Below, in pieces: positions 38,235-47,250 of a DNA stretch of 64,000 nucleotides. The position numbers were made by a program, and so were the translations under genes. Source of the DNA: SSF14 sp037045585 (GTDB lineage: Bacteria; Actinomycetota; Acidimicrobiia; Acidimicrobiales; Microtrichaceae); the NCBI GenBank assembly GCA_037045585.1, contig JBAOIR010000049.1:1-64000 (forward strand). Direction: 5' to 3'. Position 1 is the first letter of the stretch; each line of letters begins with the position of its first letter. The notes beneath the pieces were generated by a model. That model worked only from the letters and a program-made list of their open reading frames with translations, did not search any database and was not told the DNA's origin.

Positions 38235-40175
38235 TCAGCTCGACGGGGTCGGCGACAGCTGCTCGCCGGCCGCCGCCGGCGCCGTCGTCGTGGTGACCGG
38301 TGGCAGCGTGGCCGCGGTGACCACGGGTACGACCGGAGGTTGCGCGATCGCGGGACCGTCCTTCACCCGGGAGAGGCGGATGACGTCGCTCATCCGCCCA
38401 CCGTCGTTGCGTTGGCGACGGTAGGCGACCTCGAACTGCCCGGAGTCCATGATGGCGTCGAAGAGCGCCTGGTCCTCTGGGTTCAGCGGCGCCCGGTCGA
38501 CCACGAGATCGTCGATGGTGTTCTGGTCGGGCGGGGTCACGAGTGTGCCGCCCGCCCCGTAGTTCGACGATCGCCACGGATTGGGGAACGTGTAGATGTA
38601 CTCCCGGTGCGACAGGTGCGGCACGAGGAAGTACGAGGCCGTCACCCGGGCGTCGTCGGGAATGTCGGCAATGGCGGCCCGGTAGTCGGCGTTGATCGGC
38701 GAATCGGTGAGGGGCCACCACCCGCCGTTGTGGTTGTCGGTCCACGGGCCGACGCCGCGCTGGTATGTCGAGATCACGCCGATGACCATCACGGCGATCA
38801 ACGCCCAGGCGACGACCATGCGGCGTCGACGGATGACGGTCCATACCGACCCCACGAGCGCGCCGAGGTACGGGAACAGGGCGTAGTGCCAGCGGAGGTC
38901 CCAGGTGAAGTTCGCGGTCGTCGCCGAGTTCACGACGTGTTGTGGGAGCCCGATCGCCAGGAGTTGCGGGTTCGCGAACGACAGGTAGCCGTACGGGCCC
39001 ATGAGCGTCGCGAGCCCCTGCGGCGCCGGGTTCGTTGCGCTCGCGTAGGCGGCGACCGCGCCCGGGTCGGGACACCCCACGCCCTCGACGGGCACCGGGA
39101 GCGATTCGAGTCGGCCGTCGAAGAAGCCGTGGCACTTGATGGTGGTGGTGAGGCGCGAGGGGTGGACGACCGCGTTGCGGACGAGGTCGGTGGCGCTCGA
39201 CCCGAGCGGCCCGAACAGGCTGTCGAACACAGCGCCCGCCGGTGAGAAGTGCTCGATGATCACCCGTGTGGCGATCACGAACCACGCCACCGACCCGGCG
39301 ATCGTGAGCGCTCCGATCTTCACCTGGCGGAACATCAGTGCGACGGCGAGGCCGATGACCGACGTCGCCAGGGCGACGTCCTCCTTCCAGATCAATGCGC
39401 CACAGATGCAGAGCGCGTACGCCCGCCACCGGCCGAGCGAGGCGAAGTACAGCGCTCCCACGAGGAGCGGCGCCGCGAGGCTCTCGGGGTGGAACGTCTC
39501 TTGGATCTTCCACTGGGGCGAGAAGTGGAAGAGGTACGCGAACACGAGGAAGCACCCCGCCCACGCGGACTTCAGGTGCTTGGTGGCCAGTCCGAAGATC
39601 GGCAGGGCGACCGCCACGATGCCGAGCGTGTTGACGAAGTCGAGGAACTGCGGGCCACCGATCCCGATCCAGTAGAAGGGCACGAAGAGCAGGTAGCCGA
39701 TGTTGGCGTGGTGCCCGAAGACGTGCATGCCGCGCACCGTCATGAACCCCCGCCCGTGGGACAGCTGCCAGATGCCCTGGTCGTACATGCCGAGGTCGTA
39801 GTCGAAGGATCCGAAGTGGTCGTGACGGAGCCAGACGAGACGCTCGAAGATCACGAAGTACACAACGCAGAGGACGAGTGCGATGTAGCGGGGCAGGCGA
39901 TCGCGAAGCGACGTGTTGGCATGCCACCAGACCCACAGGCCGCCGGTCAGGTCGCGGAGTTGGCCGAGACCGTCGTCGACGATGCGGCCGGCCTGGCGCC
40001 ACGGTCCGAGCACCGGAGCGAGGCGCGGGACCACCGCGTCGACGATCGCGGCACTGACCTTGCCCGGCGCGGCGGTCGCCTTGGCAAACGTCGGGTGCAG
40101 GACCAGTGGACCGAGCGCGGGGCGCAGGTCGCGGACGACGGGCACGCTGCCCCCATCTGGAACCTCGCTCGGCAC
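38235..40175 (-). CDS. DUF2079 polytopic membrane protein
   Basis: About 646 aa. Membrane spans are many: YIALVLCVVYFVIFERL, GYLLFVPFYWIG, TLGIVAVALPIFGLA, TIAGSVAWFVIATRV, MVVAWALIAVMVIGVIS. The conserved FGSFDYDLGMYDQGIWQLSHG and WKIQETFHPESLAAPLL segments match DUF2079, a family related in topology to glycosyltransferases of the C superfamily. The C-terminal Pro/Thr tail is low-complexity. The GTG at 40175 is the likely start. Probably a sugar or lipid-linked transferase; unproven. Confidence 0.85.
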   Translation of the reverse strand: MPSEVPDGGSVPVVRDLRPALGPLVLHPTFAKATAAPGKVSAAIVDAVVPRLAPVLGPWRQAGRIVDDGLGQLRDLTGGLWVWWHANTSLRDRLPRYIALVLCVVYFVIFERLVWLRHDHFGSFDYDLGMYDQGIWQLSHGRGFMTVRGMHVFGHHANIGYLLFVPFYWIGIGGPQFLDFVNTLGIVAVALPIFGLATKHLKSAWAGCFLVFAYLFHFSPQWKIQETFHPESLAAPLLVGALYFASLGRWRAYALCICGALIWKEDVALATSVIGLAVALMFRQVKIGALTIAGSVAWFVIATRVIIEHFSPAGAVFDSLFGPLGSSATDLVRNAVVHPSRLTTTIKCHGFFDGRLESLPVPVEGVGCPDPGAVAAYASATNPAPQGLATLMGPYGYLSFANPQLLAIGLPQHVVNSATTANFTWDLRWHYALFPYLGALVGSVWTVIRRRRMVVAWALIAVMVIGVISTYQRGVGPWTDNHNGGWWPLTDSPINADYRAAIADIPDDARVTASYFLVPHLSHREYIYTFPNPWRSSNYGAGGTLVTPPDQNTIDDLVVDRAPLNPEDQALFDAIMDSGQFEVAYRRQRNDGGRMSDVIRLSRVKDGPAIAQPPVVPVVTAATLPPVTTTTAPAAAGEQLSPTPSS

Positions 40176-40276
40176 GGCGACATGTCTACATGACGGCACG
40201 GCGGTTTCGGCGGTTCCGATCCCCCGAACGTCCGCGAGAGTTCGTCGGGTCGAACAGGTAGCACTGCGGATCGCTG

Positions 40277-40293
40277 TTAGGTATGCTGAACAC
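40277..40293 (+). promoter_or_regulatory. bfd promoter with partial IdeR-like half-site
   Basis: TATGCT (40282-40287) is 6 nt before the bfd ATG. It is preceded by TTAGGT (40277-40282), which matches the left half of the DtxR/IdeR iron box; the right half is poor. Control by iron is expected for bacterioferritin genes in actinobacteria but the site is weak. Confidence 0.4.
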
Positions 40294-40491
40294 ATGCTCG
40301 TGTGCTCGTGTCACGCCGTCTTCGAGTCGACCGTCCGCAACACCATCGCTGCCGGCGCATCTTGCGTCGACTCGATCGGTGAGAAGTGCGGCGCCGGCCG
40401 CGACTGCGGCACGTGCGTGGAGCACCTGGAGGACCTGCTCGCCGAGCTCGACCGGTCCACCGAGTCGCTCGATCAGTCCAACGCCGCCTGA
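40294..40491 (+). CDS. bfd: Bacterioferritin-associated ferredoxin
   Basis: 65 aa. Cys4, Cys6, Cys38 and Cys41 reproduce the CxC...CxxC [2Fe-2S] ligand set of Bfd. It reduces ferric iron in bacterioferritin to release it. Additional Cys24 and Cys32 are not ligands in the known protein. It directly precedes bfr, matching the classical pair. Confidence 0.92.
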   Translation: MLVCSCHAVFESTVRNTIAAGASCVDSIGEKCGAGRDCGTCVEHLEDLLAELDRSTESLDQSNAA

Positions 40492-40527
40492 GCCGAATCG
40501 TCGCTGCGACCTACTAGCCTGCGCTCC

Positions 40528-40995
40528 ATGCAGGGCAACGCGGAGATCATCGAACTGCTCAATGAGGTCCTCACCTCCGAGCTCACGGCCATCAACCAGT
40601 ACTTCATCCACGCCAAGATGTGCCAGAACTGGGGCTACGGGAAGCTTGCGCACCACATCCGCGACGAGTCGATCGACGAGATGAAGCACGCCGAGATCCT
40701 GATCGACCGGATCCTCTTCCTCGACGGTGTCCCCAACCTGCAGCGTCTGTCGGCACTCCGCGTCGGCGAGAACGTCGAAGAGCAGTTCCGCAACGACCTC
40801 GCCGTCGAGTACGAGGCCGTCGAACGCCTCAACCGTGGCATCGCCGCCTGCGTGGCCGCCGCCGACAACGGCACCCGTCACCTCTTCGAGGAGATCCTCG
40901 TCGCCGAGGAGGAGCACGCCGACTGGCTCGAGACCCAACTCACCGCCATCGAGCAGGTCGGCCTCCAGAACTACCTGTCGGAACAGCTGTCCTGA
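40528..40995 (+). CDS. bfr: Bacterioferritin
   Basis: 155 aa, standard length. Ferroxidase ligands in LTSELTAINQYFIHAKM and ESIDEMKHAEILIDRI, then FEEILVAEEEHADWL; the Met of DEMKHAE is the position that binds haem between subunits, so this is a haem-type Bfr. Forms a 24-subunit iron-storage shell in the cytoplasm. TAGCCT (40515-40520) lies 7 nt before the ATG, suggesting its own leaderless transcript in addition to any read-through from bfd. Confidence 0.96.
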   Translation: MQGNAEIIELLNEVLTSELTAINQYFIHAKMCQNWGYGKLAHHIRDESIDEMKHAEILIDRILFLDGVPNLQRLSALRVGENVEEQFRNDLAVEYEAVERLNRGIAACVAAADNGTRHLFEEILVAEEEHADWLETQLTAIEQVGLQNYLSEQLS

Positions 40996-41103
40996 CGGCC
41001 TCGGCCACCTCCGCTCAGGCTCGCTCCCTCGTCCCTCGGGAGCTGCTTACGCTGCGGTACCTCAGCGATCCGACGGCCTCGGCCACCTCCGCTCAGGCTC
41101 GCT
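40994..41103. repeat. 32-bp direct repeat pair
   Basis: GACGGCCTCGGCCACCTCCG followed by CTCAGGCTCGCT occurs at 40994-41025 and again exactly at 41072-41103, 46 bp apart, filling the space between bfr and the luciferase-like gene and touching the ends of both. It contains a GGCC-TC-GGCC palindrome. Possibly a dispersed intergenic element; no CRISPR-like series. Confidence 0.8.
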
Positions 41104-42046
41104 ACAGACCGGCGAGGGCGGCGACCACCGGCGCCATCTCCAGCGCTTTGTCGCCCTGCACGACGTGGTAGCTGAAGCCCCAGCGATCGCGGCGCTCGTG
41201 CAGACGCTCGCCGATCTCCTCGACGGTGCCGACCATCGTCATCGGCGAGTCCAACACGGCGAGGGGATCCTGGCCGTCGAGGCCGAAGCCGGGCGCGAGC
41301 ACCTCGGCGAACCCGGCAGCGTCATCGGTGAGTGACGCGACCGCGACCCAGGCGTTGATCTCGAGGTCGTCGAAGCGCTCCCCCGCCCCCTCCTTGACCC
41401 ACGCCACCTTCTGGTCCATCCGCTCGGCCAACGCGTCGGCGGCAGAGTCGGCGTCGATGGCACCGGAGTGGATCGACGGGTTCACGCCCACGATCGATGC
41501 GTGCTCGCCGGCGAACCGCAACATGCGCTTGGCGCCGCCGGCGATGAGCAGGGGCGGGCCACCGGGGGTGTGGGGCACCGTGCCGGTGACGCCGGCGAGC
41601 TGGTAGTGCTGGCCGGCGAGATCGACGGGATCGGGGCCGAACAGCGCCTTGATGGCGACGACCGCTTCCATCATCCGTTCGACGCGCACCTTGGGCGGAT
41701 CGAGCGGGATGCCCGACTGCTCGTAGTCGAGCGTCTTCCAACCGGCACCGATGCCGAACTCCAGCCGACCCTGACTGATCTCGTCGATGGTCGCCATCTC
41801 CATGGCGAGCGTCACCGGGTGCCGGTAGTCGTTGTCGAACACGAGCGACCCGACGTGGAGGGTGTCGCTGTAGGCGGCGGCCGACGCCATCGCGGTGATC
41901 GGGCCGTACTGGAGCTGGAAGTGATCGGGAACGAACAGCGTCGAATACCCGAGCTCCTCCACGCGCTGCACCGTCTGCTGCCACGTGAGGCCCGGGAACG
42001 GACCCTTCAGCTCGGCGCCGAACCTGAACTTCCGAGGGTGTGCCAT
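41102..42046 (-). CDS. Luciferase-like (LLM) F420-dependent oxidoreductase
   Basis: TIM-barrel oxidoreductase, 314 aa. FRFGAELKGPFPGLTW at the start, FVPDHFQLQYGPI (conserved substrate/F420 region), HPVTLAMEMATIDEISQGRLEFGIGAGW (hallmark loop) and AGGAKRMLRFAGEHA. The family uses reduced F420 or FMN. Substrate unknown. The ATG at 42046 (MAHPRKF). Ends inside the second copy of the 32-bp repeat. Confidence 0.9.
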   Translation of the reverse strand: MAHPRKFRFGAELKGPFPGLTWQQTVQRVEELGYSTLFVPDHFQLQYGPITAMASAAAYSDTLHVGSLVFDNDYRHPVTLAMEMATIDEISQGRLEFGIGAGWKTLDYEQSGIPLDPPKVRVERMMEAVVAIKALFGPDPVDLAGQHYQLAGVTGTVPHTPGGPPLLIAGGAKRMLRFAGEHASIVGVNPSIHSGAIDADSAADALAERMDQKVAWVKEGAGERFDDLEINAWVAVASLTDDAAGFAEVLAPGFGLDGQDPLAVLDSPMTMVGTVEEIGERLHERRDRWGFSYHVVQGDKALEMAPVVAALAGL

Positions 42047-42078
42047 GGCGGCGAGTCTGCCACGACGGTGCGCACCGG

Positions 42079-42126
42079 TTCTGCCCTGCAGTTCAATCGG
42101 CGAACCGATCGTTTTGCAGGGCAAAA
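42079..42126. repeat. Long imperfect inverted repeat
   Basis: TGCCCTGCA (42082-42090) pairs with TGCAGGGCA (42115-42123), and inside it ATCGG (42096-42100) pairs with CCGAT (42105-42109) around CGAA. It lies between the LLM gene start and the alkyl-DHAP synthase stop, both on the minus strand. It may be the terminator of the ether-lipid gene or a structured leader of the LLM gene. Confidence 0.6.
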
Positions 42127-42150
42127 CGAGGAAGGCCCGGCGGCTGGGGA

Positions 42151-43814
42151 CTACTCGACGATCTTGCCGGGGTTCAGCTGGTGGCCGGGGTCGACGCCGT
42201 CGAACAACGCTCGCACGATGCTGACGCCCGCGGGCGAGATGTCCTGCTCGAGCCACGGAGCGTGCTCAAGGCCCACGCCGTGGTGGTGCGAGACCGTGCC
42301 GCGGAAGTCGATGAACGCCTGCTGGATCGCGTTCTTGACCGTGTCGTACTGCTCCAGGTCGAGCTCGGAGTCGTCGGCGAAGGCGAACGTGAAGTACAGG
42401 CACGCACCCGAGTGGTACGAGTGCGAGAGGTGCGACATGATCCAGCCCGCGACGCCCAGCTCGGCGAACGCCTTGTTGGCGCCGCGGCGACCACTCCGTC
42501 GTAGAGCGGTTCGAGCTTGCTCCACGGCGCTGAGGTCTCCGACACGTCGGCCAGACCGCCGTAGGTCGAGCAGGAAGTCGCGGATGTAGGGCGTGTCGAA
42601 CTTCTTCTGGTCGTACATCTCGCCGGGGCCGGAGCCGACGCAGATGCCGCCGTGCTTCTTGACACGATCTCGCCGACGAGCTTCCGCTGCAGCTTCACGT
42701 GCTGGTCGTCGCCCTCGTACCCGATGAAGCTCAGGCAGGCGTCCTCCATGTCGTAGTGCTTGACCCGCTTGAGGAACTGCTGGAGGGCGGTCGACTGGAA
42801 CTTGTCCATGAAGCCGCCCGCCTTCTTCGTGGCGAACGAGAACTTGGTCTCGTTGGGGTCGGACACCCGGGTCACCGACGGCGTGGCAGCGCTCTCGGCG
42901 ATCTCGGCCATGCACTTCAGCGACGCCGTCCACGTGGGGAACAGGTAGCCGAGGATCTTGCGGACCTCGGGCTGGCGATGGACCTGCACCGTGGCCTCGG
43001 TGATGATGCCGAGACGGCCCTCGCTGCCGATCATCATCTGGTTGACGTCGGGGCCCGTCGACTTGGAGGGCAGCGACCGCGTGACGAGCACACCGGCGGG
43101 CGTGACGGCGCGCAGGCCGCTGGTCATGTCGGCGATGTCGCCGTACTTGTCGGACTGCATGCCCGACGAGCGCGTCGCGATCCAGCCGCCGAGCGTCGAG
43201 TACGTGAAGCTGTCGGGGAAGTGCCCGAGCGTCCAACCGGTGCGGTTCAGCTGTTCCTCGAGGTGGGGGCCGAACACCCCGGCCTGCACCCGGGCGGTGC
43301 GGGCGGCCTCGTCGATCTCGAGCACCTGGTCCATCTTCTGCATGTCGACGGAGACGACCGTGCGGCGCTCACCGCGGGGCGGTTCGAGGCTCTCGGAGAT
43401 GTTCGTGCCACCACCGAAGGGGATGACGACCACGTCGTTCGCGAGGGCCGCGGCCATGATCGCACCGACCTCGTCCTCGTTCTCGGGGTACACGATCAGG
43501 TCGGGCAGACGGCCGAGGTCGCCACGGCGGATACGCACCAGGTCGCGCAGGCTCTTGCCGTACGTGTGGACAACACGCTCCATGGCGTCGGAGGTGATCT
43601 GGTCGTCGCGCAGCGCTCCCGACAGGGCGGCGGCGAACTCGTCGCCGATGATCGGCTCCGCGATGTCGAGGTCGTCGAAGTCGAGGACCTTCGACGGGCG
43701 ACCGTCGAGGTCGATGTCGATCTTCTCCCGGATGAACGGGCCGAGTTCGGGCTTGTCGGCGTGGGTGAACGACACGTTCGCGTCGCCCCATCCCCACCAC
43801 TTCATGTGCTCCAT
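42151..43814 (-). CDS. agps: Alkyldihydroxyacetonephosphate synthase (three frameshifts)
   Basis: FAD enzyme of the VAO family that exchanges the acyl chain of acyl-DHAP for a fatty alcohol, forming the ether bond of alkyl lipids. Seen: MKWWGWGDAN start, FAD-binding VVVIPFGGGTNISESLEPP, SFTYSTLGGWIATRSSGMQSDKYGD, QMMIGSEGRLGIITE, GSGPGEMYDQKKFDTPY, and the catalytic triple-His SHHHGVGLEHAPWL. The last third shifts frame near 42665, 42565 and 42490, each piece keeping strong homology, so these are probably indels. A GGGAG site 6 nt before the ATG at 43814 suggests independent initiation, although the upstream acyltransferase frame runs straight into it. Confidence 0.88.
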
Positions 43815-44531
43815 GGGTTGCTCCCTGCTGTCGCTTCGTTCGCCGCCGAGACGACGGATTTCGTTCTCGAGACGTGCCGCCAGGGGCGGCCCGTCGGGGG
43901 TGGACGTCATGGCGTCGCCGATGGTGATCGTCAGTGCGCCACGGCGGGTCCACCGCTTGCCCTTCGGCCAGAGCGCGTGCGCGCCGTCGATGTACACCGG
44001 GATGACCGGCTCGTCGAGTTCGGCAGCGAGCTCGTCGATGCCGCTGCGGAACCGCCGGATCGTGCCGTCGGGTGACCGCGAGCCCTCGGGGAAGTAGACG
44101 ACCACGTCTCCACGCCGGCACGTGGCCCGAAGGTTGTCGAACGCCGAGCGGATCGCCCGCTCGCGTTCGGCGGTGTCGCCGTCCTGGCGACGGCGAGGCA
44201 TCGGCTCCAAGTTGAGCGCCGAGCGGAGGACCCGACCGAACTTCGACACCTTCGGCCCGTCGGGTTGCTGGGGGCCCATGCCGAAGAAGTAGTCGCTGGC
44301 GGCGGCGAGGTGGAAGCGGTCGAACCGTCCTCCGCACACGTGCATCAGGACCACCGCATCGAGGTGGGACGAGTGGTTGCTCACGATCACGAACCCGCCC
44401 GCCGGCAACTTCTCGCGACCGATCACGGTCATCGAGATGTGGGTGCGGAGCGCGGCTCGCACGAATCCTTCGAAGGCCAGCGCAACGGTTCTATCCGTGA
44501 GCGGCGCCCGGGGAGAGGCAGGCACGGTCAT
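43815..44531 (-). CDS. PlsC-type acyltransferase, in frame with alkyl-DHAP synthase
   Basis: Acyltransferase of the PlsC/LPLAT fold, about 239 aa to the junction. NHSSHLD gives the catalytic H(x4)D, FPEGSRSPDG is the phosphate-binding motif, and VIPVYIDGAHALWP the third block. There is no stop before the synthase begins, so as read the two form one polypeptide of about 790 aa. A DHAP acyltransferase feeding acyl-DHAP to the synthase would fit, as would ordinary lysophosphatidate acylation. The ATG at 44531 (MTVPASPRAPL) was chosen from the family start. Confidence 0.85.
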
Positions 44532-44703
44532 CGGCGACCACCCTTGCATGCCGGAGCAGGCGATGCCAGACAATGTGAGGACTCGGTCACGTTCCCGCGG
44601 GCCGGGGAGCTAACTTCGTTGGCGTTCCGAACACCACCCACGCCGCCCCTTGTGGGCGCCGACTCCGCCGGCCCGTCCGGCCTTCGAGCAAGGTGCTCCC
44701 CCC

Positions 44704-45864
44704 TTGAACCCACGTACTTCCTTCCTCACCGGCGCAACCGGTTTCCTCGGTAGCAGCCTGGCCGTCGAGCTGTTGCAGCGTGATCGCGAGCGCATCTACT
44801 GCCTCGTCCGGCCGCACGGCGACGTACACGAACGCCTGCGGGGAGCGATCGTCGCCGCCGCCGAGGCCGCCGGGGTCACCCACCTGGTGGAGGACCGCCT
44901 CGACCGGCTGGTCCCGCTCGCGGGTGACATTGCCGCCGAGGACCTCGGTCTGAGCGACGAGGCCCGTGCGATCCTCGCAGCGGCACCGGCCGACGAGTGC
45001 TGGCACTCCGCCGCATCGCTCCGTTACGAGGACCGCCACAAGGACGAGATCGTCGGCACCAACGTCGACGGCACACGCCACCTGCTCGACGCCATCACCG
45101 GGCTCGGCATCGGCGAGCTCAACCACATCAGCACCGCCTACGTCGCTGGCATTCGTACCGGCGAGGTGCACGAGGAGCCGTTCGACCCGAGCTACGAGCC
45201 GAACAACTGGTACGAGGCGTCCAAGCGCCAGGGCGAGGACCTCGTGGTCGACCGGGCCGGGGCGTTCGACCGGGTCCGCATCATGCGACCGTCCATCGTC
45301 ATCGGCAACATGTCCACCTACCGGTCGACGTCATCGAGCGGCTACTACGGCTTCCTCCGAGGCCTGTCGAAGTTCTGCGGGCTCGTCGAGGGCAACGAGG
45401 CCGGCTACCTCGACAACAACCGTGTCCAGCTCTTCCTCGAACCCCAGTCGTCGCTGAACCTCGTTCCGGTCGACCTGTTGGTGTCCGAGGCGGTCGACCT
45501 CGCCGACGGCGGCCACGGCGGCGACGAACTCTCGTACTTCCACCTCACCAACCCGTTCCCGGTCACCCTCGAGCGGGCTCGGGTCGGGCCCGAGAGCTCG
45601 ATCGAACGGCTCCGCCTCGAGTTGATCGAGGACCGCTCCGAGCTGCGCGAGGCCGACGCCCTCCTCGACGATGCCCTCGACTTCTACCGGCCGTACCTGC
45701 GCAACGACAAGCAATTCGTCCGCTCCCGCGACGAGGGCACTCCCCCGTCGGCGATGTTCATCTCCGACGAAGCCCTGGCGGCATTCAGCGTCCGGCATTT
45801 CGACGAGACCGCCGACCTGGAGACCCTCACCGTCGTCGACCACAGCGCCGTCACGGCGCCGTGA
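44704..45864 (+). CDS. Fatty acyl-CoA reductase-like SDR (NAD-binding_4)
   Basis: Extended SDR of the fatty acyl-CoA/thioester reductase type, 386 aa. SFLTGATGFLGSSLAVELL is the cofactor loop, NHISTAYVAG the Ser/Thr region, WYEASKRQGEDLV the Tyr-xxx-Lys catalytic pair, and IMRPSIVIG the following strand. These enzymes reduce acyl-CoA to aldehyde or alcohol. Divergent from the alkyl-DHAP synthase gene, whose second substrate is a fatty alcohol. The TTG at 44704 (MNPRTSFLTG) follows AAGGTG; a TTG at 44650 is the alternative. Confidence 0.82.
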   Translation: MNPRTSFLTGATGFLGSSLAVELLQRDRERIYCLVRPHGDVHERLRGAIVAAAEAAGVTHLVEDRLDRLVPLAGDIAAEDLGLSDEARAILAAAPADECWHSAASLRYEDRHKDEIVGTNVDGTRHLLDAITGLGIGELNHISTAYVAGIRTGEVHEEPFDPSYEPNNWYEASKRQGEDLVVDRAGAFDRVRIMRPSIVIGNMSTYRSTSSSGYYGFLRGLSKFCGLVEGNEAGYLDNNRVQLFLEPQSSLNLVPVDLLVSEAVDLADGGHGGDELSYFHLTNPFPVTLERARVGPESSIERLRLELIEDRSELREADALLDDALDFYRPYLRNDKQFVRSRDEGTPPSAMFISDEALAAFSVRHFDETADLETLTVVDHSAVTAP

Positions 45865-45874
45865 GGGGCGTCCG

Positions 45875-46675
45875 ATGAGGATCCTGGTCACCGGGGCCGC
45901 CACCGGAATCGGGCGGGCGACCGCGATCGAGCTCACGAAACGGGGCCACGAGGTCGTCGCCACCGCCCGCCGTGTCGACGCGCTGCACGACCTCGATGTC
46001 GCCGATCGGCTGCAGCTCGACGTGACCGACGAAGCGTCGGTCGCACGGGCGATCGCCGCCGCCGGCGACCTCGACGGCATCGTCAACAACGCCGGCCTGA
46101 GCGAGCCCGGTCCGATCGAGGGGTACCCCGCCGAGGCCCTCCGCCGCGTGCTCGAGACCAACGTCGTCGGGCCGGTCCTGGTGTCCCAGGCCGTGATCGC
46201 CCAGCTGCGGGAGCGGGGCGGTGGCGTCATCGTCAACGTCGGCTCCGTGCAGGGCCGCATCGGCATCCCGTTCGGCGGTGCCTACTGCGCGTCCAAGCAC
46301 GCACTCGAGGGCTTCTCCGAGGTCCTGCGCTACGAGATCGGCCACTTCGGCATCCGCGTGGTGCTGATCGAGCCCGGATACATCGCTTCGGGAGCCGCCT
46401 ACGAACCGGGACGCGAGCGAATCAGCCACGGCGACCACCTGTCGGTGTACGACGAGTTGCGCGACCAGTGGAACGGTTCCGACGACAAGGTCGCCGGTGA
46501 GCGCCCCGGGCCCGAGGTCGTCGCCGCCGCGATCGCCGACGCCATCGACGACCCGTCCACGCCGTTCCGGGTGCGCGTCGGTGCCGACGCCGACCTCGTG
46601 CTCGGGGTGCGCTCGACGATGGACGACGAGACGTTCGAGGCCACCATGCGGGCCACCCTCGACCTCACCTGGTAG
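45875..46675 (+). CDS. Short-chain dehydrogenase/reductase
   Basis: Classical SDR, 266 aa. Cofactor motif TGAATGIG, NNAG, catalytic Ser in NVGSVQGR, and YCASK with the Tyr-Lys pair. The C-terminal extension with Trp is like lipid-modifying members. It lies 11 bp after the acyl-CoA reductase gene with its own GAGGGG, so co-transcribed. A 1-acyl/alkyl-DHAP reductase role is attractive from context but not shown by sequence. Confidence 0.88.
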   Translation: MRILVTGAATGIGRATAIELTKRGHEVVATARRVDALHDLDVADRLQLDVTDEASVARAIAAAGDLDGIVNNAGLSEPGPIEGYPAEALRRVLETNVVGPVLVSQAVIAQLRERGGGVIVNVGSVQGRIGIPFGGAYCASKHALEGFSEVLRYEIGHFGIRVVLIEPGYIASGAAYEPGRERISHGDHLSVYDELRDQWNGSDDKVAGERPGPEVVAAAIADAIDDPSTPFRVRVGADADLVLGVRSTMDDETFEATMRATLDLTW

Positions 46676-46731
46676 CCGCAGTCCGAACCTGACCGGTTCT
46701 GTCCCGGTGGGATCACACGATGAACGCGGAG

Positions 46732-47250
46732 TCAGCGGGCGCCGTTGACCAGGTCGACGATGGTCTCGGCGAACGAGACCGGGTTCGGGACGTCGTCCAT
46801 CGCCTTGAACTTGGACATCTCGTTGGCGCTCTGGATCTGAATCGTCGCGGTGCCGAACCAGCGGTCGAAGAGGCTCCGATGCACGGAGACGTCGGTGACC
46901 TTCTTCCAGGAGATCCACTCGTAGTCACGGCGGAGCACACCCGACACGCGGAGCGCCCGATGGTCGGTGAGCACGTACCTCGTGTACGCCTGGTCGGCCA
47001 GCCGCCAGCCGAGGGTGGCGAGCAGCCAGATCTCGCCGATCAGCCCGAGGACGGTGACCCGGCTCTCGCGGGCCACCAACATGATCACGACGACCGACAC
47101 CATGACGGCCAGTTCGAGCCACTGCGTCCAGATCCACGCCCGGAGATCGGGCGCACCGTCGAAGTAGATGAGCTCGTCATCGGTGACGTACTGCTCGGCG
47201 AGCTCGCCGGGCCGCGTGAACCATCGCCGACGGGGAGCTCGCTCGCCCAC
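46732..47250 (-). CDS. Membrane PH-domain (DUF304-like) protein
   Basis: 172 aa. An N-terminal soluble stretch, one hydrophobic hairpin LAVMVSVVVIMLVA and TVLGLIGEIWLLATLGW, then a bacterial PH-type domain: YTRYVLTDHRALRVSGVLRRDYEWISWKKVTDVSV and FGTATIQIQSANE. Function unknown; related proteins are membrane-associated. The GTG start overlaps by one base the stop of a 58-aa upstream frame (TAGTG). Confidence 0.82.
   Translation of the reverse strand: MGERAPRRRWFTRPGELAEQYVTDDELIYFDGAPDLRAWIWTQWLELAVMVSVVVIMLVARESRVTVLGLIGEIWLLATLGWRLADQAYTRYVLTDHRALRVSGVLRRDYEWISWKKVTDVSVHRSLFDRWFGTATIQIQSANEMSKFKAMDDVPNPVSFAETIVDLVNGAR

Noticed and set aside
40994..41103. Two 32-bp repeats considered as a mini CRISPR array
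   Set aside because: Only two copies, 46-bp gap, both touching gene ends, and no cas gene in the window.
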